Positions 8,223 to 16,159 of a DNA stretch of 64,000 nt are shown piece by piece. Below the pieces are notes generated by a model. That model made no database searches. It was not told the DNA's origin and saw nothing but the letters and a program-made list of their open reading frames with translations. Numbering within the stretch: position 1 is the first letter of the stretch; each line of letters opens with the position of its first letter. This stretch comes from Desulfosporosinus sp. FKB (lineage in GTDB: Bacteria; Bacillota; Desulfitobacteriia; Desulfitobacteriales; Desulfitobacteriaceae): positions 493,631 to 557,630 of the forward strand of contig NZ_NADJ01000039.1 of NCBI RefSeq assembly GCF_002196705.1, given 5' to 3'. Position numbers and translations under genes: made by a program.

Positions 8223-8792
8223 TCAATCTCCTTCAATAGCGAAGTTATTTGTCAGGGATTTTATCGTCTCCCTGCACCATTTAATCCTTGCCTCAGAATT
8301 GTATCTTCCACAACTAAGGGTCGCGAGCCAAAGCGGAAGATTTTTGCTGTTTTTTACCTGCTCATCTGCTTTCAGAATTTCTTCCATCTGCAAATAGTCA
8401 GCGATAAGTTTCTCGTGCTTTACTTTTTCTTCCTCAAGCTTCTCGATGATATTTTCCTGAGGCACTTCGGAGGAAAAGAATAATTTGAGAAGAAGCTCAT
8501 TCCTCCCCATGATGCTTTGAACCGGTTCCAAAAGCCAGGCATCCAATTCATGTTTACCTGCTTCAGTGATCGAATAAACATTCTTCAGGGGTCTTCCTTC
8601 GGTTTGTTCCGTTTTCTTAACAACCAGCCCTTCTTTCTCCATCTCCTTTAGTACAGGATAAATCCGTGCATAATTTTCATTCCAAAAATGGGATATAGAA
8701 GAATCACAGAACTTTTTAATGTCATATCCAGAACAAGGCATTATGTTTAAAACACCAAGAAGTGCATATTTAGTTTTATTAACAGTTGCCAT
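8223..8792 (-). CDS. PadR family transcriptional regulator
   Basis: 189 residues. The N-terminal winged helix is clear: YALLGVLNIMPCSGYDIKKF, then ARIYPVLKEMEKEGLV and the wing TEGRPLKNVYSITEAGK. The C-terminal half is the helical dimer region of the Vir-type (PF10400) PadR proteins. It is followed on the same strand, 83 bp later, by the two flavin reductases, which are the likely targets, as PadR regulators often sense phenolic or redox ligands. An AT-rich region with partial palindromes lies directly upstream at 8815-8870. Confidence 0.85.
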   Translation of the reverse strand: MATVNKTKYALLGVLNIMPCSGYDIKKFCDSSISHFWNENYARIYPVLKEMEKEGLVVKKTEQTEGRPLKNVYSITEAGKHELDAWLLEPVQSIMGRNELLLKLFFSSEVPQENIIEKLEEEKVKHEKLIADYLQMEEILKADEQVKNSKNLPLWLATLSCGRYNSEARIKWCRETIKSLTNNFAIEGD

Positions 8793-8814
8793 AAATTGCT
8801 CACCTTACCTCATA

Positions 8815-8870
8815 GTTTTATATACGTATAATTATTATATATACAACTATGATATATATAATAATATTAT
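8815..8870. promoter_or_regulatory. AT-rich promoter/operator region of the PadR gene
   Basis: The sequence is almost wholly A/T with overlapping dyads such as TATACGTATA (8821-8830) and ATATATAATAATATTATATAT. The 13-mer ATATACAACTATG at 8839-8851 recurs exactly at 9222-9234. PadR-type operators are AT-rich dyads in this position; binding is inferred. Confidence 0.35.
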
Positions 8871-9019
8871 ATATTGTAAATATATTTTTTATGCAAGTCA
8901 ATATAAGCTAAAGAGATTTTTTCTAATAGCTTAGTATTACCCTTTACCAGCTTCATTTCGTAAGAGTAATAATACAAAGGTTCACAGGCAAGGCATTCAA
9001 TAATAAAACTTATCTTGGG

Positions 9020-9046
9020 CAAAAAAAAGCCCCTCATGGTGAGGGG
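9020..9046 (-). terminator. Leftward terminator, end of a possible small RNA
   Basis: Read on the minus strand it is CCCCTCA-CCA-TGAGGGG followed by eight T. No coding region ends in front of it; the nearest leftward transcript source is the region 9047-9235. Confidence 0.65.
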
Positions 9047-9235
9047 AGTAAAGGAAGGACGACGGAAGAAAAGTGAGAATATGTTAACCGCTTAGCGGAT
9101 AACAGGTTTTTGTTTGCTTCGGTCTCAAAACCTTAAGCTCTTGCCTTTATCATAGATTATTTTTGTTATAGTTCCATGAACTTTAATTAAAAAATATGTT
9201 AAACCTAAAGAACATCTTCTAATATACAACTATGC
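9047..9235 (-). ncRNA. Possible small non-coding RNA
   Basis: This 190-nt stretch lies between two leftward terminators and holds no open frame with a ribosome site. On the minus strand it contains a short hairpin CCGC-TAA-GCGG (9098-9110 region) shortly before the terminator at 9020-9046. The exact 13-mer shared with the PadR promoter sits at its upstream edge (9222-9234). This is a position-based guess; it may equally be a read-through region of the DUF1906 gene. Confidence 0.3.
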
Positions 9236-9262
9236 AAAAAAAGCCCCCTCAGCATGGAGGGG
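9236..9262 (-). terminator. Terminator after the DUF1906 gene
   Basis: On the minus strand CCCCTC-CATGCT-GAGGGG followed by seven T. It lies 94 bp past the stop of the gene ending at 9356. Confidence 0.75.
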
Positions 9263-9355
9263 TTAAAATGACGTGTGTTGTTACCCTTATAATAAACCCT
9301 GAAAGTTACCTTTCCGTGAAGGGGCTGTAAAGAGTAGGTTAAACATTTTTAGATC

Positions 9356-10183
9356 TTAGCCTAAATATTTTTTTACTGCTGCAGCTGTGTCATACTTGTC
9401 ATTGCCGCTCAGAAGCACCTCGTTTGGATGCCCCGTCGTAGGTCCGCCGACAACAATCAGTGTTGCTGCGCTCATAGCAGTCTTGGGGACAGAATGATCG
9501 TCCGGTCTCACAAATAAAGCACAATTTCCATTTTTAACAGCTACGTCGTTTCCTGCCCAAAAGTCTTCCTTTGTATATAATAAGACCGCTATATCTAAGC
9601 CCATATTGTCACTCCTCTTCCATAAGCCTGCGTCTTCATTCACATAATCTTGATCGACAAATACACCTGCCAAATAAATATTGTTATTATATTGATAAAT
9701 ATGGTTTGGCGCTTTTTGACCATTGGACCAGGCATAGGTTTGAAAATATTTATCTGCCAGAATACCATTCATGACCGCATAAGATCCATAGACTCCCGTT
9801 AGAAACTGACCGCCTAATCCATCCTTCACTCCATTGAAATAGTCTTGGATAGAGGACATATCTCCGGCTTGAGCATCATAGTCAACTGCAAAATAGATTG
9901 CCGCACCCTTGGGAGCACTGAGAAACTCAGCCTCAATCACAGCTTGTTTGGCATCAGCTGCTCCTTGGTCATAGGTGAAGTAACTCCTGTTGATCGGATT
10001 GGACTCCCAAATAAGAAAGATGTCTAACCCGGCCACAAAAATTAATTGAACTTCATCAGGAGACAACGATTTCGTCCAACCTTGTTTGTAGCCAAGGTAT
10101 CGTCCAACCGCTAAAACTCCCGATATTTTTAAGCTTTGAACATTTGTCAAATTCAGCCTAGTAGCACAGTCAATTCCATTCAT
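9356..10183 (-). CDS. DUF1906 glycoside hydrolase-like protein with a CWB2-like C-terminal segment
   Basis: 275 residues. Residues 1-190 match the DUF1906/Rv2525c-like TIM barrel related to GH25-type hydrolases: GIDCATRLN at the start, YLGYKQGWTKSLSP, AIYFAVDYDA and VDQDYVNEDAGLW. The last about 40 residues, LIVVGGPTTGHPNEVLLSG followed by DKYDTAAAVKKYLG, look like part of a putative cell-wall-binding repeat 2 (CWB2). No signal peptide is present although such proteins act on the cell wall, so export by another route, or release by lysis, must be assumed. It is a single gene. Catalytic residues were not verified. Confidence 0.72.
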   Translation of the reverse strand: MNGIDCATRLNLTNVQSLKISGVLAVGRYLGYKQGWTKSLSPDEVQLIFVAGLDIFLIWESNPINRSYFTYDQGAADAKQAVIEAEFLSAPKGAAIYFAVDYDAQAGDMSSIQDYFNGVKDGLGGQFLTGVYGSYAVMNGILADKYFQTYAWSNGQKAPNHIYQYNNNIYLAGVFVDQDYVNEDAGLWKRSDNMGLDIAVLLYTKEDFWAGNDVAVKNGNCALFVRPDDHSVPKTAMSAATLIVVGGPTTGHPNEVLLSGNDKYDTAAAVKKYLG

Positions 10184-10305
10184 CTTCCACCCCTCCTTTC
10201 TCTTTGATTAAAGCAACATTTGCGAGAACAGTGATTCTCAAACAATTCCCCAATGTGAGCCATAAACTAATATACTCACGGATATCACTGCCTGCTCTAA
10301 CAAAG

Positions 10306-10409
10306 AGTGAACTCGTTCAGCTAAAGGATGGACTCTACCCCCACCGAAGCTAGGTATGGGGGCCACTCCCACTTGAAGACAGGAAGCGGGAATCTTACGA
10401 TTGGATAAA
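10306..10409 (+). repeat. Dispersed structured repeat, copy C (internally deleted, subfamily 1)
   Basis: AGTGAACTCGTTCAGCTAAAG is joined directly to GATGGACTCTACCCCCACC, losing the second hairpin and the long-range helix; CTAAAG/CTGAAG microhomology marks the joint. It keeps ACCCCCACC/GGTATGGGGG pairing and the tail CTTACGATTGGATAAA, with a small insertion in the last hairpin. It lies in the gap 10184-10726, which otherwise holds the promoter at 10498-10525. Confidence 0.75.
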
Positions 10410-10497
10410 AGGATTCTGCACAGTAGGTTACGCTCATTTAGAACCAATAGTTACAATTTCAAAGGCGAAAAAGGAAGACGCATACTTTAGTGTACTA

Positions 10498-10525
10498 TTG
10501 ACAAAATAGACTTCGTTGATAGTAT
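10498..10525 (+). promoter_or_regulatory. Probable sigma-A promoter of the UBA-like/two-component unit
   Basis: TTGACA (10498-10503), 16-bp spacer, TAGTAT (10520-10525). It would give a leader of about 195 nt before the ATG at 10727. Confidence 0.4.
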
Positions 10526-10726
10526 TTATATGAGCTGATCTTACCAGCGATTTTTTAGACATCTGCAAGTCCAGCACTTTAATTTTTTAATCAAATTTTA
10601 ATTTTTATCAAATTATCCTTGAAGTTTTCGAGGTTAGAATACAAACATAGTCAGTTGCGGCACCAGAACACACATTGAAATGTTACAAAGAGGTATTCTA
10701 ACAGAAAACAAGGAGGAATTCTTAAA

Positions 10727-11287
10727 ATGACAACCCTGGAACAAGTCGAAAAATTATGTACGATGGCAAATATTAGTTATGAAGAAGCCAAAGCTGCCCT
10801 CGATGCAGCAAATGGAGATTTGCTGGATGCCATTATCTATTTGGAAAAACAGGGAAAGGTTTCTGCCCCGACCGGAGGCGGTTATTACAGCAGTGAAAAA
10901 ACGATTGACCCCAATGCCGAGGCTTATCAAGACAATTGTTGGGGAAAGCAGCATTATCACCAACATCATCATTGTCACAACGGAAAAACCTTTTTCTCCG
11001 TTATAAAAAAAGTCGGGGAATTTTGCCTGAAAATTATCCGCAAGGGAAATGCCAATTCCTTTGAAGTGCTTAAGGGAGAGGAAGTCAAAGGCTCTTTCCC
11101 GGTTACGGTACTCGGCTTGCTCCTGATCTTCGCTTTCTGGGTTACCATTCCCCTTCTTATCATCGGGCTCTTCTTCGGTTTACACTATCGCTTCAATGGG
11201 CCTGACTTAGGCAATAATACTGTCAATAGGGCAATGGATAGCGCAGCCGACGCTGCCGAAAATCTCAAGAAATCTATTAACATCTAA
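10727..11287 (+). CDS. UBA-like domain plus DUF4342-type membrane protein
   Basis: 186 residues. The first 45 (EQVEKLCTMANISYEEAKAALDAA..., ending AIIYLEKQGK) form a UBA/EF-Ts-like three-helix domain. A His-rich linker (HYHQHHHCH, about residues 76-84) follows, then a beta-rich DUF4342-like region (GNANSFEVLKGEEVKGSFPV), one long hydrophobic span (about 130-155) and a polar tail. AAGGAGG precedes the ATG. It leads an operon with an OmpR regulator (36 bp gap) and a kinase, so it may be a sensor accessory or the regulated output. Function not known. Confidence 0.7.
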   Translation: MTTLEQVEKLCTMANISYEEAKAALDAANGDLLDAIIYLEKQGKVSAPTGGGYYSSEKTIDPNAEAYQDNCWGKQHYHQHHHCHNGKTFFSVIKKVGEFCLKIIRKGNANSFEVLKGEEVKGSFPVTVLGLLLIFAFWVTIPLLIIGLFFGLHYRFNGPDLGNNTVNRAMDSAADAAENLKKSINI

Positions 11288-11322
11288 GTCTCTAGAAAAT
11301 TCGAGAAATGACGTGAGGTTTC

Positions 11323-12000
11323 ATGAGTTCTAAAATATTGATTATCGAGGATGAGGAAAAAATTGCCCGCTTTATCGAGCTGGAGCTCGGCTATGAGGGC
11401 TATATCACAACAAAGGCCTTCGATGGCAGAACAGGGCTTGAACTCGCCGAAACTGGCGAGTTCGACCTTGTTTTGTTAGATGTTATGCTGCCAAAATTAA
11501 GCGGCATGGAGGTCCTGCGCAGACTTCGCCGAACCTCCTCAGTTCCTATCATTATGCTGACAGCTCGGGACAGTGTGATGGATAAAGTTTTCGGACTTGA
11601 CAGCGGAGCGAGCGATTATATCACGAAACCTTTTGCCATTGAGGAGCTATTGGCCCGAATCCGCACCGCCCTGCGCAAAACAACAATTGAAAATGCAGAA
11701 GTATTGTCCGCCTCCGGCCTGTTGCTGGATACCGGCCGTCATAAGGTTACGATGGAGGGGAAACCTATCGACCTGACAAAACGGGAATTTGATCTTCTGC
11801 ACTATCTGCTCAAAAATAAGGGAATGGTCGTTTCGCGGGAAGCGCTGCTGGAGAATGTCTGGGGCTTTGATTTTACAGGGGAAACTAACGCTGTTGATGT
11901 TTACGTGCGTTTTCTCCGCGGCAAAATTGATGAGGTCTTCAATGTCAAGCTGATTCATACGGTAAGGGGCGTGGGATACGTGATTAAGGATGAAAAATAA
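11323..12000 (+). CDS. OmpR/PhoB family response regulator
   Basis: 225 residues: receiver domain (ILIIEDEEKIARFIELEL; acceptor Asp in FDLVLLDVMLPK; TARDS and YITKPF switch residues) followed by a winged-helix OmpR DNA-binding domain (LTKREFDLLHYLLKNKG, then VDVYVRFLRGKID and IHTVRGVGYVI). Its last 11 bp overlap the kinase gene, so the two are translationally coupled. Targets are unknown; the upstream UBA-like protein gene is in the same unit. Confidence 0.93.
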   Translation: MSSKILIIEDEEKIARFIELELGYEGYITTKAFDGRTGLELAETGEFDLVLLDVMLPKLSGMEVLRRLRRTSSVPIIMLTARDSVMDKVFGLDSGASDYITKPFAIEELLARIRTALRKTTIENAEVLSASGLLLDTGRHKVTMEGKPIDLTKREFDLLHYLLKNKGMVVSREALLENVWGFDFTGETNAVDVYVRFLRGKIDEVFNVKLIHTVRGVGYVIKDEK

Positions 12001-13453
12001 ATCCCTAAGTGATTCCTCGAATTCCTCCAGTAGTATTAGTACCAGAATACGTTTTTCTATCGTCTGGAAGCTCAACATAACCTTGTTTTTCCGTCTGCTG
12101 GGACTTTTTCTTGTCCTGGATATATTTTTATGCCTGCTGGGAGCCGCAGGCTTATTTATACGCGCCGAAGAAACTGTGACATCGGCAGCACAACTAATCG
12201 CCCAATCAGGTTTACCTACTCCGGAGGCTGAACAATGGCTGACCATTAATGAATGCAGTATAGCCCCCCCAACGGGAGAACCTGGAGGTATCCAAATCCC
12301 CCCGCCTTTGAAGACTTATTTCTCCAAACAAACCGCCTCAGGGATTCGGAGTATTGAACTGCCGAATTCCAAAGGCTTAAATGAATGGGGACGATTTTTG
12401 GGAATTACGTATAATGTGACCATTGAAACCGGTGATCATCCTTATCGAATATCTTTCCACCTGCAAAAGACACTTGGGATCCTTATGGTAATGTTTGCCA
12501 TAATAGTAATCCTTGAGCTTTTGCTGCTGATGCGCAGCATTTTTACGGGTGCAAGAATAATCCGCAATACCTTCCGCCCAATTCAGCAATTGGCTCAAGC
12601 AGCCCGAAACCTGAGTACTGAAGGCGTTTTTTCTCCGGGACAATTGGAAGTTCTGGCCGGCAAGTTAGACGATATTAATGCTACTCGTCTCGACACAAGA
12701 ATCTCCGTGGAAGATACGCAAAGCGAACTTAAAACCCTCGCAGCAGCCATCAATGGCATGCTGGACAGAATCAACGAATCCTATCGTTCCCAAGTACGGT
12801 TTGTCTCCGATGCTTCCCATGAATTAAGGACACCAATTTCGGTTATCCAAGGGTATGTCAATCTCTTGGATCGTTGGGGAAAAAACGATGAAAAAACGTT
12901 GCAGGAATCTATTGATGCTATCAAAGATGAAACTGCGAATATGAAGGGCTTGGTAGAACAGCTTTTGTTTTTAGCTCGAGGGGACAATAACACGATGGCT
13001 CTGCAAATTGAGCGATTTGAGCTGTCTGCCCTGGTCGAAGAAGTACTGCGGGAGACGCAGATGATTGATGAAGGCCACGATTATGCTGCGAAAATCACGA
13101 CAGTTTTGATTAACGCTGACAAAAGTCTTATTAAACAAGCCCTGAGGATACTGATAGATAATGCTATGAAATATACTCCCACGGGTAAAAAAATTACGAT
13201 TTTAGTTTCTAATTCAGATAATCTAGCCCGCCTGACCGTTCAAGATGAAGGAATAGGTATTGCCCCTGAAGCAGTCCCCAAAATCTTTGACCGCTTCTTT
13301 CGGACCGATGAGTCCCGAGCCCGAGCCACAGGCGGTACAGGGCTGGGCTTGTCGATTGCTAAGTGGATCACCGAACGTCATGGCGGACACATGGAGGTTT
13401 TAAGCAGACAAGATATCGGCACAAGGATTTCCATTATCCTTCCGGCTGGATAA
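11990..13453 (+). CDS. Membrane sensor histidine kinase
   Basis: 487 residues: transmembrane span at about 28-55, an extracytoplasmic region of about 110 residues, a second span at about 160-185, a HAMP-like linker, the HisKA box with VSDASHELRTPISVIQGY, and the HATPase domain (N box LIDNAMKYTPTG, G1 VQDEGIGIAPEAV, F box FDRFFRTDESRA, G2 GGTGLGLSIAKW). It is the cognate kinase of the overlapping OmpR regulator. The ligand is not evident. The terminator at 13459 follows by 6 bp. Confidence 0.93.
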   Translation: MKNKSLSDSSNSSSSISTRIRFSIVWKLNITLFFRLLGLFLVLDIFLCLLGAAGLFIRAEETVTSAAQLIAQSGLPTPEAEQWLTINECSIAPPTGEPGGIQIPPPLKTYFSKQTASGIRSIELPNSKGLNEWGRFLGITYNVTIETGDHPYRISFHLQKTLGILMVMFAIIVILELLLLMRSIFTGARIIRNTFRPIQQLAQAARNLSTEGVFSPGQLEVLAGKLDDINATRLDTRISVEDTQSELKTLAAAINGMLDRINESYRSQVRFVSDASHELRTPISVIQGYVNLLDRWGKNDEKTLQESIDAIKDETANMKGLVEQLLFLARGDNNTMALQIERFELSALVEEVLRETQMIDEGHDYAAKITTVLINADKSLIKQALRILIDNAMKYTPTGKKITILVSNSDNLARLTVQDEGIGIAPEAVPKIFDRFFRTDESRARATGGTGLGLSIAKWITERHGGHMEVLSRQDIGTRISIILPAG

Positions 13454-13458
13454 TACAA

Positions 13459-13497
13459 AAGGCAGCTTCTGTTCAAAGTACATAAGCTGCCCCTTAT
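13459..13497 (+). terminator. Terminator of the UBA-like/two-component operon
   Basis: GGCAGCTT and AAGCTGCC form an 8-bp stem with flanking AAAA/CCTTATT; immediately after the kinase stop. Confidence 0.65.
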
Positions 13498-13518
13498 TGA
13501 TTATAATTGGCTGTATTA

Positions 13519-13703
13519 AGTGAACTCGTTCAGCTAAAGCTGAACATCGGGACTTCAGATACAATAATGTCCAGTGGACATTATTGCCGAGCCGCCTTTC
13601 CCAATAGGAATACTTAGCGGCGAAGGAGGACTCTACCCCACCTGAAGTTAACGAAGGAACCACCCCCACTTACAAGAAGTGGGGATCTTAAAAACTGGAT
13701 AAA
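13519..13703 (+). repeat. Dispersed structured repeat, copy D (full length, subfamily 2)
   Basis: Same left end and GTTCAGC-TAAA-GCTGAAC hairpin as copy A, but the second hairpin is AATAATGTCC-AGT-GGACATTATT, the long-range helix is GCCGC/GCGGC, and the terminal hairpin is CCCCACTT/AAGTGGGG with tail CTTAAAAACTGGATAAA. Three base pairs of helix 2 and two of helix 3 differ from copy A by compensatory change. Confidence 0.85.
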
Positions 13704-13745
13704 CATATTGTATCTTGAGCTAAGGATTGATTATCCAGGCAGAAA

Positions 13746-14828
13746 TTAATCAGTGGCCTCTTTGAAACGATCACCATTCGAGATAAACTTCCAACTATCA
13801 CCTTTGCCTAAATCCACATCTTGTCCCACCGCCTGAATTCTTCGCTCAATACAATAACGGCAATCCTCTGGATGATCATCACCGCAAATTTTATTTTCAT
13901 AAAGTGCATACTGTTTCCTTACCGATGTCGGGGTGATAATAGGCATAACAACATTGGCGCCTGCTTGTAAGGCCAGCTCCCTCCCAAGAGGGTGGAGAGT
14001 GCCTAAGGCCGTTGTAGCCGGAATAAGGCTGTCCGGAACAAGGAGTCGTGCTAAGGCCACCATTACTAAAGTATCGTCTACCGTTCCACCCTTCTCTCCT
14101 CCCAGAGGCGTTTCGCTGTGGGGAATGAAAGGCCCGATTCCAATCATGTCGGGATGAAGTTCTTTTAAATAATGGAGGTCTTCTGCCAAATCAGCTGGAG
14201 TCTGTCCGGGGAGTCCAACCATAAACCCTGCTCCCACTTGATACCCAATCTCTTTTAAAGCATTTAAACAAGCCCTGCGATTAGTAAAGCTCATCGTCGG
14301 ATGCAGTGATTCATACAATCCCTCCGTGGCAGTTTCATGGCGCATCAAAAAACGATCAGCCCCGGAAGCAAAAAGACTCTGATACGTTTCCGCTCCCCGC
14401 TCGCCGATGGATAGGGTGACGGCCACCTCTTGGTCATAGCGTTTCTTAATCTGACGAATCAGCTCACTAAGTATCTCAACTGTGTACCAAAGATCTTCAC
14501 CGCTTTGCAAAACAAAGGTCCGATAACCTAATTCATAGCCTTTATCACAGCAAGCCAATATTTCCCCCGGTGTCAGCCGATATCGTTCCACCTTAGTATT
14601 GGAAGCCCGAAGACCGCAATATAAGCAATCTTGACGGCAAATGTTGGAAAACTCAATCAGCCCTCGCAAATAAACCTTGTTTCCATAATAGTTTTGTTTT
14701 GTCTTAAGGGCGTTTTTATAGAGAATCTCCCTTTCCTCAGGTGTTATAGTTTCTACGAGAGCTATTATTTCCTCTTTTGAGAGATCATTGGTCTGATAGG
14801 CTTTCTCGATTAAATTATGCATAGTCAC
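13746..14828 (-). CDS. hydE: [FeFe] hydrogenase maturase HydE (radical SAM)
   Basis: 360 residues with the radical-SAM cluster motif CRQDCLYC (Cys 64, 68, 71) and the HydE-typical LQSGEDLWYT and GFMVGLPGQTPADLAEDL. HydE helps build the di-iron subcluster of the H-cluster from the HydG-made Fe(CO)2(CN) synthon. The GTG at 14828 is preferred since GGAGG sits 9 nt before it; the ATG two codons later is less well spaced. It is the last gene of the leftward hydrogenase/maturation cluster and is 68 bp from hydF. Confidence 0.93.
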   Translation of the reverse strand: MTMHNLIEKAYQTNDLSKEEIIALVETITPEEREILYKNALKTKQNYYGNKVYLRGLIEFSNICRQDCLYCGLRASNTKVERYRLTPGEILACCDKGYELGYRTFVLQSGEDLWYTVEILSELIRQIKKRYDQEVAVTLSIGERGAETYQSLFASGADRFLMRHETATEGLYESLHPTMSFTNRRACLNALKEIGYQVGAGFMVGLPGQTPADLAEDLHYLKELHPDMIGIGPFIPHSETPLGGEKGGTVDDTLVMVALARLLVPDSLIPATTALGTLHPLGRELALQAGANVVMPIITPTSVRKQYALYENKICGDDHPEDCRYCIERRIQAVGQDVDLGKGDSWKFISNGDRFKEATD

Positions 14829-14896
14829 TACTCATTTCCTCCATTAAGGGTAGCATTTTTTCTGCTTGAATCTCTCAAATTGCCAGATTGCAACTA

Positions 14897-16141
14897 TTAA
14901 CCAAGCTCTTCTTCCAAGACCATCTTAGCTAAGGGGAACGGTTCAAGAGCTCTGCTCACCAATCCCTGTACATAGGCAATCAAAATTCCATAGTTGACAA
15001 TAGGTACGCCCAAAGCTTTAGCACTCGCTATTCTGCTGAGCATGCCGGTTCGGTTCATCATACAAGCTCCACAGTGAACGATTAAAGCATATTTCTGGAC
15101 ATCCTCGGTAAAGGTTACGCCGGATGTGAATTCAAACTCTAGCTGTTTACCTGTTCTTTGACGTATCCACCTGGGTATCTTCACACTGCCGATATCATCA
15201 GATTGCCGGTGATGGGTACAGCCCTCGGCAATTAATACTTTGTCTCCATTCTTGAGGCGGTCGATGGCTTTCGCTCCTCGGATAAATTCGGTGAGATCTC
15301 CTTTTTGCCGGGCAAACAAGATTGAGAAGGAGGTCATTAAGATATCCTTAGGTGTATCTGCAGCAACCTTTAGAAACACTTGGGAATCCGTAATAACGAG
15401 TTTGGGCTTTTTAGCGAGATTGCTTAAGGTTTCTCTCAGCTCATATTCCTTGGTTACAATTGCCATGGCATCGCTCTCCAAGACATCGCGTATCGTCTGC
15501 TGTTGAGGAAGAATCAGACGTCCTTTAGGAGCGGCTTTATCGATGGGAGTAACCAATACAACAAAATCGCCGGGATTAATCAAATCTCCAACAATTTTGA
15601 AGGTATCCTCGTTCTCCGGGATCACTGAGACAATTGCGCTTTTTAAATCTTTAATTCCTTGTTTCGTGAGAGCCGATAGGGCAACAACCGGAGTATTTAA
15701 GGTTTCCTGCAGTTGAGCCGCTTTTTTTCCCGCCTCTGACTTGTCCAGAGTATCCATCTTATTTAAGACAACAATGACTGGCTTTTTCTTATCTCTTAAC
15801 GTTTTAAGAATTAAATTGTCATCGTCACTGATTCCAAGATTAATGTCTATGATAAGCAGGGCAACATCGGTCTTATCAAGAACCTCCAGGGTCTTTTTGA
15901 TCCTTAGCTCTCCTAATTCTCCTACATCATCGAAGCCGGCCGTATCAATGATCACACAAGGCCCTATAGGTAAGATTTCTATCGCTTTGAAAACAGGATC
16001 TGTTGTTGTTCCTTTTACCTCGGAAACGATAGCTGTCTCCTGTCCTGTCAGGGCATTGATAACACTGGATTTCCCCGCATTTCTTTTACCGAAAAGCGCC
16101 AGGTGAACTCTCACCCCTCTTGGTGCATCATTTAAGCTCAT
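14897..16141 (-). CDS. hydF: [FeFe] hydrogenase maturation GTPase HydF
   Basis: 414 residues. N-terminal Era-like GTPase with Walker A GKRNAGKSS (residues 18-26), the G3 motif DTAGFDD and NKMD. The C-terminal cluster-binding part has CTHH (about 307) and HCGAC (about 355), the CxH...HCxxC ligands of the HydF [4Fe-4S] cluster. HydF is the scaffold that hands the di-iron precursor to apo-HydA. GGGGGA lies before the ATG; hydE follows. Confidence 0.95.
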   Translation of the reverse strand: MSLNDAPRGVRVHLALFGKRNAGKSSVINALTGQETAIVSEVKGTTTDPVFKAIEILPIGPCVIIDTAGFDDVGELGELRIKKTLEVLDKTDVALLIIDINLGISDDDNLILKTLRDKKKPVIVVLNKMDTLDKSEAGKKAAQLQETLNTPVVALSALTKQGIKDLKSAIVSVIPENEDTFKIVGDLINPGDFVVLVTPIDKAAPKGRLILPQQQTIRDVLESDAMAIVTKEYELRETLSNLAKKPKLVITDSQVFLKVAADTPKDILMTSFSILFARQKGDLTEFIRGAKAIDRLKNGDKVLIAEGCTHHRQSDDIGSVKIPRWIRQRTGKQLEFEFTSGVTFTEDVQKYALIVHCGACMMNRTGMLSRIASAKALGVPIVNYGILIAYVQGLVSRALEPFPLAKMVLEEELG

Positions 16142-16159
16142 TAAAATTCCCCCAGCAAA

